Part shown: positions 1 through 13,800 of the stretch, piece after piece | How the letters are laid out: every line of letters starts with the position of its first letter | Position numbering within the stretch: the stretch's first letter is position 1 | NCBI GenBank assembly: GCA_963971305.1 | Contig: OZ020309.1 | Span: 15,183,001 to 15,247,000, forward strand | Origin: Arcuatula senhousia | Taxonomy: Eukaryota > Mollusca > Bivalvia > Mytilida > Mytilidae | DNA: 64,000 bases | Direction: 5' to 3' | Program-made: the position numbers and the translations under genes | The notes under the pieces: model-generated | What the model saw: the letters and a program-made list of their open reading frames with translations, nothing else | Told to the model about the DNA's origin: nothing | Database searches by the model: none

Positions 1-469
1 TTGCATGAGTGTGTCTATACTTTGGAAAGAAAATATTATTACCTAGCTGCCATGTATTAAGAAATGGGGAAAAAGGGGGGAACATGGAATAACTACATAC
101 TTTTAATAAATGATTTTCTATACAACGATAAAAACTTAAAACTGCAATTGAATAAACCTACTCCCTTTTTATGTGTTTGCTGTGCTAGACAATTTGATGT
201 ATTTCTGAATCTTAACAGGAAATAATTCATCAGAATTGCAAAATTTTAACTTCTGAAGTTAAAATTGTGTAAGTAATGCGATCAACAACTGAAATACATG
301 CACTATAGATGAATAAAATTTGTGTACTTACAGTATCTTCATCTTGTAAAATTTATCTCATTGAACACAACAGACACCATGTTATCTTCTGCTAGCAAAA
401 CCATGACTAAAAAACTGATGATGTAATAGATGACCTCATCAAGTGCACTTAGGTCAAACTTTCCATCAA

Positions 470-930
470 TATTTCGTCAATAGTTCAGCAGGTGCAAGTT
501 TTTCCGGCACACTATAACATTACTGATTTTTTCCATCAAGTTTTTCTATCAATTTCCGTCATGATCTTTATTTCTATCAATTTTCCGCCAATTTTCTATT
601 GAAAGATAATTTCCGTCAATTTTCTATCAATTTTCCGGCAACTTTCCATCAAAAGATGATTTTCCATCAATTTTCCGTCAGCTTTCCATTGGAAGACAAT
701 TTTCCATCAGTTTTCTATCAACATTTCCGTCAGCGGGTTGTTTTTTTTAATGGAAATAGATGAATTTTTTCCATCAAGCATGTGTTGACGGATTTTTTTC
801 CATTGTTTTTAACATTTCTATCAACTTCCATCAGTATTCTATCAAAAAGTCTAATTCTAGACGGAAATCCATCAATTTCCATCAAATTCTATCAGAAAAT
901 TGACGGAAATGATAGAAACTGATGGAATTC
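470..930. repeat. Degenerate tandem repeat of CCATCAA/CCGTCAA units
   Basis: Irregular repeats of TTTTCC(A/G)TCAA and TTTCTATCAA run through the intron upstream of exon 1. On the far side (about 890-925) the motif also occurs in the opposite sense (TTGACGGAAATGATAGAAA), so the block is partly fold-back. No coding potential. Confidence 0.7.
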
Positions 931-1132
931 TGAGGGATGGGTGTGCAAAAAGTTGTTGCCTACAATGTATTTCAAAGAGACATATAGGAGTCACTTTGGC
1001 ACTATCCATTGTCTTGCATTGTCCTGCTGCGTCACAAAGATGTTAGATTTGTTAAAGTTTAATTCAGAAGGATAGATATCTGTAATAAATTAGAGAATGA
1101 AGAATTGTTTTGTGCAAGCGTCACAGTTTTGT

Positions 1133-1320
1133 GGCTCCCGCAGGGTTAAAAGCGACCTGCAACCTGAGGGCTTTTTAAGGGCGACTGCAACCTGAGGGCT
1201 TTTTAAGTGCGACTTCTGACCTACACTTCATAAAATGGACCTATGCCAGAAAACGACCTGCGACCTCAGGCCCCTTTTAAAAGCGACCTTGCGACCTGAG
1301 GGGGGTACCCTGCGGGAGCC
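1133..1320. mobile_element. Small fold-back element of 188 bp with GC-rich inverted ends
   Basis: The left end GGCTCCCGCAGGGT is the exact complement of the right end ACCCTGCGGGAGCC. Inside are three to four copies of GCGACCTGCAACCTGAGG-like units in direct orientation. CAGTTTT flanks it on both sides (1124-1130 and 1322-1328), possibly a target duplication. Confidence 0.65.
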
Positions 1321-1615
1321 CCAGTTTTCTGGGCAACTACATGCCACAGCCTCTTGATATTTGGCATGTAGCTTTGTCCTAAAGTAGTGTATGGTGTGAA
1401 GTGATTTTAAGCTTGAAAAATTACTACTTCCTGTTTACCTAGAACTTAATTTTTCACATATAGAGGACATATATATAAAATTTCTGTTTCATCTAGTTTT
1501 GTTATTTTTAAAAGAAGGCGACATATGTCTACCATGGAAGACTGCAATTCTTTTTTACTTTTCAATTGTTTATTTCAAAGTGATTAATGTGTTAATTTTA
1601 TTCTCTTGTTTATAG

Positions 1616-1893
1616 GATGCTTGTTATCAACGAAGTCCCATTGAAAAATCAAATTTGCTTCAAAAAGCCCTAGAAATGTTAAGAAATGCCTGTGGACAAA
1701 TCTGTTTAGAGAGTGACCAGTTACTTTTGAATATGAAAAGTATTTCTGAAACAAGATTTTCTCTTGGTGTAGCAGCCTCCTTCATGTATAGAGTTTACAT
1801 AGAAAAGTCTTGTAGCAGCACTGACATTAAGATCAGACGATTGTTTGAAGCGGTTGGAAAACTATGTGAAGAATGTGGCTCTGACTGGCCAAA
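1616..1893 (+). CDS. RNF213: RNF213-like exon 1 of window (residues 1-93)
   Basis: The acceptor is a T-rich tract ending in ATAG and the donor is GTATGT. It is open from the first base (DACYQRSPIEKSN...) and ends in phase 2, with the last Lys codon finished by the next exon. It is helix-rich with several Cys (ACGQICLES, CEECGSDWP). It lies between the RING and the RZ finger by position, so it belongs to the E3 shell region. The earlier exons are outside the window. Confidence 0.85.
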
Positions 1894-4800
1894 GTATGTT
1901 CTAAGGACTTAATGTACCCCAAACCCAACTCACAGAAGGATTTGCTATCCTTTTGTGGGTCACTTGCTATATTTTTAGTTTTTAACATACTATTCTTTAA
2001 AGATTTAATGTTTTAAAGAAAGAAGCATATACCCAGTAATCTAATAGAATGAGAATGAAAAATTCTTATTTCTTAAAAAAAAGATGAAATGGTTATTAAA
2101 GGTCAGATAATTAAAAATAGATGAGCATGCATGTATTAGTATATTTAACTCTGAATTTTTCTAATCAGAATTTGGGGGTTTTGGTTTTTTTGGGGGGTTT
2201 TTTTTAAGGAAAAACTATGAATGGATACAATTGATATTGAATTTTGTTGTTCTAGGGTCTAAAGAAAACAGGAAAACACTTACTAAACCATCCAGAAGCA
2301 GACTGGATCTAAAAGGATGAAAAGCTATTTTAAAATGTGTTAAAGATACAAAACAGTTGGGCAATAAGGTGTTAACACTGGGAGAACCTAGCTTTCCCCA
2401 GGGAAATTTCAAGCACTCAGTAGGGCGTATATCATTGAAGCATATAGAATTAAGCAAGGCTTCAGATGAACATGGCAACCTTATCTGTATTGTTCTCTAT
2501 ATTTTTCAGGCGTTATTTTGTAAAATACCTGTGTAGAAACTATGGAACAGATTCTTATCAAACTATTTGTGCTGATTGTGACATGTCAATCAAAAGATGG
2601 ATTAAACTTCCAGAACTTCAAAGAGAAAAGGTAGGTTAGATAATCAGTGCTTTGTAATAAAAACCTTATCTTTGACTACAAAGTTTTGAAAATTCAATAG
2701 AATAGATTTGCTATTATCCTATCCATATTCCCTTTGTGACTGTATTCTATAAATTAAATGAAAAAAGGTCAACTCATTTGACATTAGGTTTGTGTATGAA
2801 ATCAGATATTCATTAGGAACATAGATACCAAATTTAATATAAAGTAACATTTTTATAACCTGAAGTGGCAAGATATTATGGTATAGTCCTCCGTTTTGTT
2901 CAGTATAGTCCAACCACCCCCTGAAAGTTTCCAGAAAATAGCTTAAAAACATGTCAAGGGATCGATGAGAATGATAATTTGCACAGCTGTTAAGTACAAT
3001 AAAATACAGGTGAATTTCAGTTGATCAAAAAATACAATTGAAGTTTTGCCACTTTATAAATTTTCAAAATTTGAAAATGATGAATTTTTCTTGTATAAGA
3101 ATGATAACTCATTTCTTTCTCTCGATATATGTAGAAGAAGTATATATTTATACGCCACACAAAGAAGTTGCCAAGGGTATAATGTTTTTGACTGGTCCGT
3201 CAGTCTGTCCGTGACCAAAATTTTTGTAACAGTCGATATCTCAGCTATTATTAATTGTAGGCTTTTGATATTTGGTATATAGCTTCAGATGGGGGTCCCA
3301 TATTGTGGGATATGTTTTCAGATCTGTCAATCAACTACTTCCTGTTAAAGGAGCCGTTTTAGACTTTTTTCACTAAATTTTCAGGGTTGAAAATTTTAGT
3401 CACAAATTTCTCAGCAACTATTAGTCATAGTAGTCTTTTGATATTTTGTATGTAGCTTTGGGAGTCTCATATTGTGGGATACATTTTCAGGTCTGTCTTT
3501 CTTTTACTTCCTGTTTAACAATCCGACTTTAAAAGACAACAACTCAGACTTTTTGATTCCTAACTCGAAATAGATAATCTCTGTCCATAATGTGGATGCG
3601 TGGGGTATATGTTCGTGCTCACTAAGGTTCTTTCATTAACACCACAGTTCTGAAATTTTTTACAGCTATTTAGTAGCATGTCATAATTTGCATATTAAAA
3701 TTTCATGCAAAAATGTGAAATATTTTTGGAAAAAAACTTCACTTTTTATCGAAAATCACAGATTTTTAGAAATAGACTTTGTGAACACTAAAACTCAAAA
3801 ACTATTAACAATACAGTTCTGAAACTTTGTACAGCTGCTAAGTAGCATGTCATGATTTGCATATTAAATTTTCGTCTAAATCTGTTTAATATTTTTGGAA
3901 AAAACTTCATTTTGTATCGAAAATCACAGATTGGACTTTGTGAGCACTAAAACTCAAAAACTATTAACAATACAGTTCTGAAACTTTGTACAGCTGTTAA
4001 GTAGCATGTCTTGATTTACAAATTTCGTGCAAATCTGTTTAATATTTTTGGAAAAAAACTTCATTTTTTATGGAAAATCACAGATTTTGAGAATTCAAAT
4101 TTTTGAACAATAAAACTCAAAGGCTATTAACAATACAGCTCTGAATTTTCATACACATTCCATGGAACATGCCTTAGCAGTCATAATCAAAGTTTGTATG
4201 GTTTTGAAAACGCTTAGATTTTTTGTCGCTGGGCCCTTTCTGACTTTGTCAGTATTCTAGTTATATTTGTTATTAACTATTGATGAATATCTTGGCAGGG
4301 TATCATTTAATATCCCATTTCACATATAAATGCTATATTTCTTTTATTTAAGAGATAAAAATACAACTAGGTTTTAAGACAATTAATCTTGCTACACCTG
4401 ACATTCTATTATTTCGTCTATTTTCATTTATCACTTTTTTTTTTTCTTTTGTTAAATATGTCTATATCTTTTGTTTTAGTTATGTTTGATGTTTTCAATT
4501 GTATTCATGTATGTATTTATATATACATGTCCAGTGATGGGCCCATAATTGGTTTGATAAACTATTTTATTATACTTCAGTAGATTTTTTCTATATAAAA
4601 TACAAGTAAACATTTTAACTATTCCATCTTGAATTTGGTAAAAGTACTATTTCCCTAGGGATATAGTAAAAACTATTTCCCTAGGGTAATAGTATCGTAA
4701 TACTATTTCGCGGGGTTTTTGTATGATTGGCAGTAGGCGTGGCTAGAGTACCTTGTATACAAAGAAAAAAGAGTGAACAGTAGGCGTGGCTTAAGTTCAG

Positions 4801-7800
4801 TTGTTTACGGATTCAGTATAATAAAACAATTGTTTACTGGTCATTCGGAAAACAGTACATTTGTTTCCCTCATGACCAGTAAACAATTGTATACTATTCT
4901 ATTCTATTATAATCTATCACCCAAAATATTGAAAAGTCAATGAGAGAACCTGAAATTGATAGTTTTGTCATTGGCTTTATACATGTTTAAATGTATCTAA
5001 ATCTAATAGAGCATCTTGAAACTGAAAAGCCAGTTGAAATAGGATGGATTTTTCTGTATACAATAATGCCTATTCTGCATCCACAGTAAAAAATTATCAC
5101 ACTGAAAATAGTGTATAAAAGGACCCATGATTGACAATTTTATTATGGTAGAATTATGAATAACTTTAAGGATTACATGAAAATCAAAATATAAGTGTGA
5201 AATATTTTACAAAAGCGAATTCTTGTTCAATTTCTAGGTTGATATTTTGAATGATAGATTTATAGTATATGGAGATAAATATACCAGAATGAGGGAATCC
5301 TTTGTTGAAGCAGCATTGAATGAAGATGAAAAGAAAATACTGCCTTTATTGCATGTAAGTTTGTTTATATTTTTGGTTTCAGAAAATTCTATGGATCCCT
5401 CTTTTTATTTTCTGTTACGCACATACCTACATGTAATTTTATATTCATACAGTAATACATCTTTCACACCTGGGGTGTACTATTAAACAATAGCTATGTT
5501 TACTCTAGGTGTTGCATTCATTTAAACCAACATTTCTGAAAGCATAAATCAAAATTCTTGAAAGTTTGTACACTAAATAATCATAACAAAGACAACAAAT
5601 GCAGAATCAATTATGCATTTCCAACTTTTTGGAATATCAGTGTCTGATTGAGGAGCCACATTTGCTTTCTTTCTTCACTAAGCATTGCAAACTGATAAGC
5701 AATTTCTTTCGGTTTTAGAGTCATGAAAGTCTTTCTTTTCAAACAATAAAGAATTAGCCAATCTAATTGTATCTTGTATACCCTGGTGATCGATACAACA
5801 ATTTTTGTCTCGCCTGCGACGAATGTCGCAAAAGGCGAGACTTAGGTATGGTGTGTCCGGCGGCGGCGGCGGCGTCCACAATTGGTTAAAGTTTTTGCTT
5901 AAGTCTGTTTTGTGTGAACTAGTTATGTTACACCATTGATATTTGGTATGCAGTTGCATCAGCATCAGTACAGATCAGTTTTAAAAGGATTTCACCTGAA
6001 TGCTCCTGCAGTCACGGTCTACTGACTTTGAAATTTTACACTGATTTGGCCGAGGTTAACCATTTTTCTTAAGTCTGTTTAACATGAAGCAGTTATGGTT
6101 CACCATTGATATTGGGTATGCACTTGCATTAGCATTAGTACAGATCAATTTCAAAAGCATTTTATCTGTATGCTTCTGCAGTCACGGTCTACTGACTTTG
6201 AAATTTTACACCGATTTGGCCGAGGTTAACCTTTTTTCTTACGTCTGTTTAACATGAAGCAGTTATGGTACATCATTGATATTGGGTTTGCACTTGCATT
6301 AGCATCAGTACAGATCAATTTCAAAAGTATTTTATCTGTATGATCCTGCAGTCACAGTCTACTGACTTTGAGATTTTACACTTTTTAACTCTTTACTTAT
6401 GTCATGAGTGTCTTATTTAAAGCAGTTATGGTTCACCATTTATATTTGGTATGCAGCTGCTTAAGCATCAGTTAAGATCAGTTTAAGGAGGATTTTTACT
6501 TCATTTTATACTGTGTCCAGTTGCGACAGGCAAGACATGTCTCTGTGTTAACAGTTAATTTTATTCCTGGTTATCAGGTCAACACATATATCTGTTGGTT
6601 TATATATTTAGGGTCACAAACAGCCGTGGAAGGAAGAAGTTCTCTTCTTACTAGTTTTATACAGAGAGTTTGTAATGGATGAACTGTATGAAGGAGAGCA
6701 TCAAAAATTTTCTCTTCAGGTAAACAAATAAGGAAATTATGAATTTAAGATTAATTATACCCCTGCTTCAGAGAAGAATGTTTATACTGTTTTACCTTTG
6801 TCCGTCCATAGTTCTGCATCCAACTTTTTATTGACTCAATACTTGGCCTCTATTGCTCCTTAAGGTTGCTGATATTTTGTTTAATATGGACATGATGCTT
6901 GGGCAGTATGTTTTTAGGTCCATCAGACATTAACTTCCTGTTTGAAGAAATAACTTTGTTTGGTTTATGGAACACATAATTGTGAAAGAGGGGGGTCTCA
7001 CTAGTGAGCTCTTGATATTTGGCATGTAGCTTTCATCTATAGTACTATATGGTGTAAAGTGATCTTATAGCCGTAACTCATCCACTTCCTGTTTACCGAA
7101 TCTTTTAAGACAAAGGGGATATACTTTCATGAGGGGGGTCAAGGGGGGGTCCAAGAACACCTTAACAGGAAATTGATTTTCCCAATAACAGATAACAGAG
7201 AATTGGTATTTTTGGACTGACCATTTCAATTTAGCTAACATACTATTTTTAATAACAGATAACATAAAATTATATTATTCATTCAATAACAGGTAACAGT
7301 AAACCGAATTTCATCAATAACAGTTAACACAGAACTGGTCAATGAACAGTTAACATTAAATCTGATATCTGCAATAACAGCTAACAGAGAACCAATTTAA
7401 GCCAATAACACAGGAACAGCTAACCCCCTTGCCCCCCCCCCCCCCCCCTTTCATGGAAGACTGCCATTCTAGTTTATAGCTGTAACTCATCCACTTCCTG
7501 TTTACCAAATCTTTTAAGACAAAGGCCACATACTTCCATGGAAGACTGCCATTCTAGTATATAAACTGGACACTGTTAGCTCACCTCATGAAAGTTAGGG
7601 AGGCTTATGTGATACCCCCGTGGAGGTGTGGAGGTGTCTTCATCCACTTGCAGAGGAATGGTTTGGAAGCTGGCTGTGACCTATATTTTCCGAATGGATG
7701 ACCACTTACAGAAGAATAGTTACAGTCAATTTCCACTTACTGACAAGTGTCACATCAATGATATTGGTATGGTAAGTGCTCCTTGTGATGCTTAGTACAA

Positions 7801-10800
7801 TGCATGCTTTGGATGCTGACTGTGACTTTATATTTTCCACATGGATGACCACTAACAGAACAAAGGTTTAAGTCTATGCCTGCTTACTGACAAGTACCAC
7901 ATCATCTAAAGTGGCATGGTAAGGTGCATTTTCATATAGTGTTTGGGTACACAGCCCTGATGAGTCTTGAATAAATGACGGAGGAACCTAGTAATGGTCT
8001 CTTTTTGTCCGTCACAATTTTGTGGGCACAACTCCTCTGAGACTGCTTAACAGACTTCGATGAAATTGTGTAGGATTGTTTGTCATGGAATGAATTTGAT
8101 CATATCGCAACACTATTTTGATACAAGTTATGGGACTTTATCGACTATGTTCAATTTTGGTCATATAGGAACACAGAGAGTTTGTGAGCACTCTCTTTGA
8201 GACTGGTCTATGGGTTTTGATGAAATTTAGTTGCATATGTAGTTGACCATATTGCAACGCCATTTTGGTTTGACAAGTTTTAAGGGAGTTAAAGGAGTTA
8301 AGGGACTTTAGCGACTTTGTTCATTTAAGTTCATGAGAACACCTTGTGGGTGCATCTCATCTAAGAGGGCTAAATGTATTTTGATGGAATTTCGGAGGAT
8401 TGTGAGTCATGATATGTAGTTATCATAACTCAAACACCATTTTGATTCGACAAAGTTTATAGGAGTTGTGGGACTTGATCAAATTTTTTATTGTAGGTCA
8501 TAGTAACACTGTGGGCACAACTACTCTGAGACCGCTCAATGGATTGTGCTAAAATTTTGTAGGATTGTTTGTTATCATATCTGGCTGATTGTTTTGCAAC
8601 TTCATTTTTATTTGACAATTTTATAGGAAATATGAGACTTTATATACTTAGGCTATAAATTATCTGTGTAAAGATTTTCATACCCCAGATATAGGTTGAT
8701 CTTAGCCATGATTTGGTTTCCTGTAATTGTGTTGCTTTTATTTTTATTGTAGTCGCATAATATTTGGCATTTTCAATCTTTGGGTAGATCACCTCTGATG
8801 AGTCTTGAATAGATAACAAGATGCTCCCAGGATCTTAAGCTTTAAGGGTGTATTCTATGAGCTATTACCCCTATAATGGATCATTTGACATCTTCGACCC
8901 AATTTATACTTTTCTAGAGCTCAATATGCAATGAGCTGATTGTCTAAGCAAGCAACAGCTTTTCTCTCTCTGCAATAGTTTTAATTCTATAAGGCAAAAA
9001 CATGAAAAGACTATTATTGCTTCGTATCAAGGTGCGAAGCTATTAATTTTATAGGATATTCACGCCATCTTGAAATAATCAATCACTTATGAACGCGTTG
9101 ATTGGCTGTTTAATAAGGTTACAAAAGTAACAGATCGTTTCATTGGCTTAACCAATAACTATAATCGTGAATCAGTTACGGAGAAGAGACGATTTGATCA
9201 TGATAGGGCTATTTTGTGTACTGCAGAACTGGACACGGTACAATTTAATGTTTACTGTTGATTAAAATCCACTAAAATATCACGTGATATTTATTGATCG
9301 CTGAGCAAGAACAGATTACATAAATTTTGTTGTAATCAACAGGTTTATCATATGATTTACAAGTCCAGATTATTTTTATGTTTCTTTTGCTGTGCATTTT
9401 CATCCAAATATATGCTTTTCTGTTTGGCAACACTTTGGGCTTATAAAAGCATAATGCACCGTGCTGAAAAGTTGTCTTCCAGAATTCCGACCAGTACCTC
9501 CTTGTGGTGGAAGACGGGTCATGTCTCCAGGGCGTTTGTACCTGGAACAACTATGGGCGACTTACCAATACTTGTTCACGTTCAGTTTATTTTAGAATTC
9601 ACTTGCAATGTTTGCAAATATAGCGACAAATTAGAGTGACTTTTTTAATATCCCTCGTCTTGCATAGTGGTGCTGTGGCGTCACAAAAATTCCTCATCGC
9701 AGGTTTTCGGCAACTATATGTCATTTGCCAAGTATGGATTTCTTCTATATCAAGCATTTTTTTATTGTTACCCTTCTGTTTCTTGTATACCGAATATCTT
9801 AAGACTGTCGTGTAAAAGAAATATATCACAGTTTTCCAGGCAAATTCATGTAATTGTCCCTTTATAGACGCGTACATTTAGCTACCTCTTACAATGTTCT
9901 ATTGTGTCAAGCAATTTTATACCCGAAACTCATGAACCACTCATTTTCATTCGGTTGACCAACTTTCATAAGGAGCATGCAACATATGTCTTCCATATAT
10001 AGTTAGCCATTACTATTCATCCTCAAAAATCATTTAATTAGACCAATTAGACAAAAACTCAGTAATAACTTATTGGCGTTATAAGATATCAATTTTAATG
10101 GCCACTGATCCTTAAAGGAGACCATTATAATATGGCAAAGCAACTGTAACAGAGAAACTGAACATTAAACAGAAATCTGTTGTTTTCTTATAAAATGACC
10201 TTCAGCTCACGGTAATATATGCATTGTAATTATAGGCATGTTCCTGATACATTCTATAAAGTTCTAGTAGACTAGTGACTTGTCATGTTTAAACATAAAC
10301 CGATATACACTTTCCTTTCCTTTAAGTGCTGCTACAGCGAAGCTTCCCCAGCTTTTTGAAAAGCTAAAACTTGTTTGACCTTTAAAGAGCCATTACCCCT
10401 ATAAGGGACAGGCATGGGGCGAATTACCTTTAATGTAATGCATTGAATTACCATTACTTGGAGAAAACTTGCATTGAATTACCATTACCATTACTTTGGC
10501 TAAGTAATGCACTGAATTACCATTACATTTTTAGCTCTCCTGACCCAAAGGATCATGTGACCTATTGACATCACTTAGCGTCCTTCGTCCGTCCGTTACC
10601 TTTTTTTGAAGCCTTAACTCCTTTGACACCATAAGTCTAATTGGAACCAAACTTAATACAGTTGTTTAGTGGCACTATGTGTACTAAACTATCGTTCGGA
10701 TTTTTGATTCGTAAAAAAACATGGCTGATGTAGCTAAAAATAGAACTTAGGGGGTAAATAGCAGTTTTGTGTAAATAACTCAAAAACGCTGACAAATATC

Positions 10801-13800
10801 AAAATTCTGGCAAGGGTTAAAGTGTTAAGCGCCTCAAGATCTACCTGCCCTGAAATTTTCAAGAAGATCCAACAACAGATGTAGTTATTGCCCTTTTTCT
10901 GGATTTTTTTCAAAATTTTTCACTTATCTAGCCCTACATCTTGAAAACTATACAAGATATTTCAAAAATTCAAATTGCATATGATTAAGCACATCAAGAT
11001 CTACATTTCATGTAATTACAGTCAAACCTCGATGTGTCGAACTCGGATTATTCGAATACTTGGTTTACTCGAACTATTTTGAAAGTCCCGGCAAAATTTC
11101 CATTAACTCAATGCATTTCTACCTTTGATTACTCGAACTCTGATAATTCGAAATCTCGGTTAAGTCGAGGTATTTTGACAGTCCCCACACTTTGAAAATA
11201 ATAGTAATTAACCCTAATTAGTCGAAGTCGACTTATCAAATTCTTTGATGTCATTTTAATTGAATCGTGACCGCTCTATGGCTTCAAAAGGTGTTAATCA
11301 TGAGTTGTTTATTTAATGTTGGATACATGTGTATTCATGTGTAACTGTTTGATCTGATCACCCAAGCGATTTAAACCTCATGGTAAATTGTGTGTTTAAT
11401 CTGAGAAGACGAACTTAATCAGTAAAGCCATTGTTTTAATGATTTTTTTTAGTTTCAATCATAAATTTCAATGATTGATTGATATTTTTAATAAAATAAA
11501 ATAAATCGGCATCATCTCATGAAGAAACTTAGCTCAACTTCCACCATAACCAGTGACTCACAACATACGTGTTAATTCGTTTCGTAACGGATTTTGTATT
11601 TTCAATGTTTGAATTGTTGATTGCATCATACGATATTGATTCAAAATTGGAATAAATTTTAAAAACATGTTTTTTTTAAATAATTTATTTCACTCAAAGT
11701 AATCTCTTGACACGATGACACGTCTTCAAACACACAAAACAGAACAAAAAACGAGATTCATCTAGACATGGAAGATGGTACATAAAGCAAATGTCGGAAG
11801 ATTCCACTTCGAGTTTATTCGTAACTTGAATGAGTCGAACCTCTGATAACTCGAATACTTTTCAATGGTCCTCTCGACTTCGAGTTAACGAGGTCCGACT
11901 GTAGGTCAAAGCTGTAGGACCATTTCTTTTAGGAGTAATGGCCCTTAAAGCATCAAAATTTACTATTTTTCAATACTTTTCCCCTGAATTTCAAAGATAA
12001 ATTTGTCTGACACCATAAGACCAACTGCATCTAAACTTGGCACACATGTTTAATAGCATATATGTTACAATTCTGTTCTTCTGATTTTTGATTCGTCAAA
12101 AATATGGCAGCCATGGCTAAAAATAGAACATAGGGTAAATTGCAGTTTTTTGCTAATAACTCAAAAATGGATTCCGATACCAAATTGGTGCTAGAATCAA
12201 AAGTGATCAGCATTTTAAGATATACCTGTCCTGAAATTTTGAAAAAGATCCAACTGCTGATGTGGGAGATATTGCCCTTTTTCGTAATTTTTGCCAAATT
12301 TTGCCCTTATTATGGCCTATGTCTTGAAAACTAAACAAGATATTTCAGAAATTTAAATTGCATATGGTTAAGCATAATGATATCTACAAAATATGTGTAT
12401 CTTTGTAGTTCAGGTGAGCAATTCAGGCTCCTGGGAGCCTCTTGTTAAGTTTCGTTGACTTGTTTGCAACATCCATCATACCTAGGATAACTTTGTTTTA
12501 AAAGATTTGAGTCAGAACTTCATAAACTTTTGTACAATGATACATTGTATGTCTTGGCACAAAAACAAATCATAAACAAAACAGAAAAGTAAAATAGTGA
12601 CCAAGCAAAAACTTTGTTTGTTTCTAAGAACTAAAACGTCTTTTTCAATGTTTATTGACTAATATAAAAATATTTGTCTAAATATGATGAAAACAGCCTA
12701 TACTATATAAACACAAAACTACGCCAATATGTGATTTATCCGTCCAATATGGATATTGGACGGATACCGCCAGTCCAATATGGCATATTGGACTAGTCAA
12801 TATGGCATGTCAGCCATATTGGTCAGGTTAGTCAATAAAGGTATAATTGCGTAAAGTTATCCATATTGGCTGAGTTATTGGTCCTCGGCTAGCCATATAG
12901 GACTTCGGCTTCGCCTCAGTCCAATATGGCTAGCCTTGGACCAATAACTAAGCCAATATGGAAAACTTTATGCAATAATACTATAATATTGTTTATGCAT
13001 CGTGCCATGAACAAAACAAATGCATAGAAAAATAGGAGTTAAAACAATATATGTTATATTAAAGAATATTGTTCATAACTCATGTATTGAAAATATTATT
13101 CATTAAAAAAAATTTCATAACTCATATAATGAAGTTTAGATCATGAATATGCATAGTTTGTTGAAAAGCCAGCTTGTGATCTGTACAAAAATAAGATTGT
13201 AATACAAAAAAGTTGTTAAGTTGAATTTAAATCATTTTTAAAAAAAATAAAAGATTTTATCATGTTTGTGAAGGAAGATAACATAGAATTACTAAATGAG
13301 GATTAACAATCGAAAAATATAACATTTTAGCATATTCTGTTTGGTAATTTGAAATTTATTTGCCAATTCTACTCTCTAAATGGTTCATGGTCAACTTTCT
13401 TCTGTTAAAGATAAATAAAAAAAAAATTAATTAATATTTTTAACTTGAAGAAGCAAAGGTGTACCAAAGGGGTAATCAGTATCATAAAACCGTAAAGACA
13501 AAGACAAAACCGGCAGACAAAAAATCATCGCAACAAAACAAACCACATAACAGCATAAAACACACACACACATAACAACAAAACCGCATTGACAGCAACG
13601 CGAACTCAAGTCGAAACGAGAGTGAACTCAGGTGCTCCGGAAGAGTAAGCAGTTCCTGCTTAATTCCTGCTTAAATGGCTTAAAGAAGCCATTTAATTTT
13701 GACAGAAGAGTTGTTTTGACACTCTGATTAAGTTACAGTGTCAAAAGAAAATATTTACATGATTTAATTTTTTTGTGTTTGTTTGACTTCACTTCACTTT

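Noticed and set aside
12736..12985. CCAATATGG as serum response (CArG) sites
   Set aside because: The spacing between CC and GG is five A/T bases, while a CArG box needs six; the copies are better explained by palindromes.
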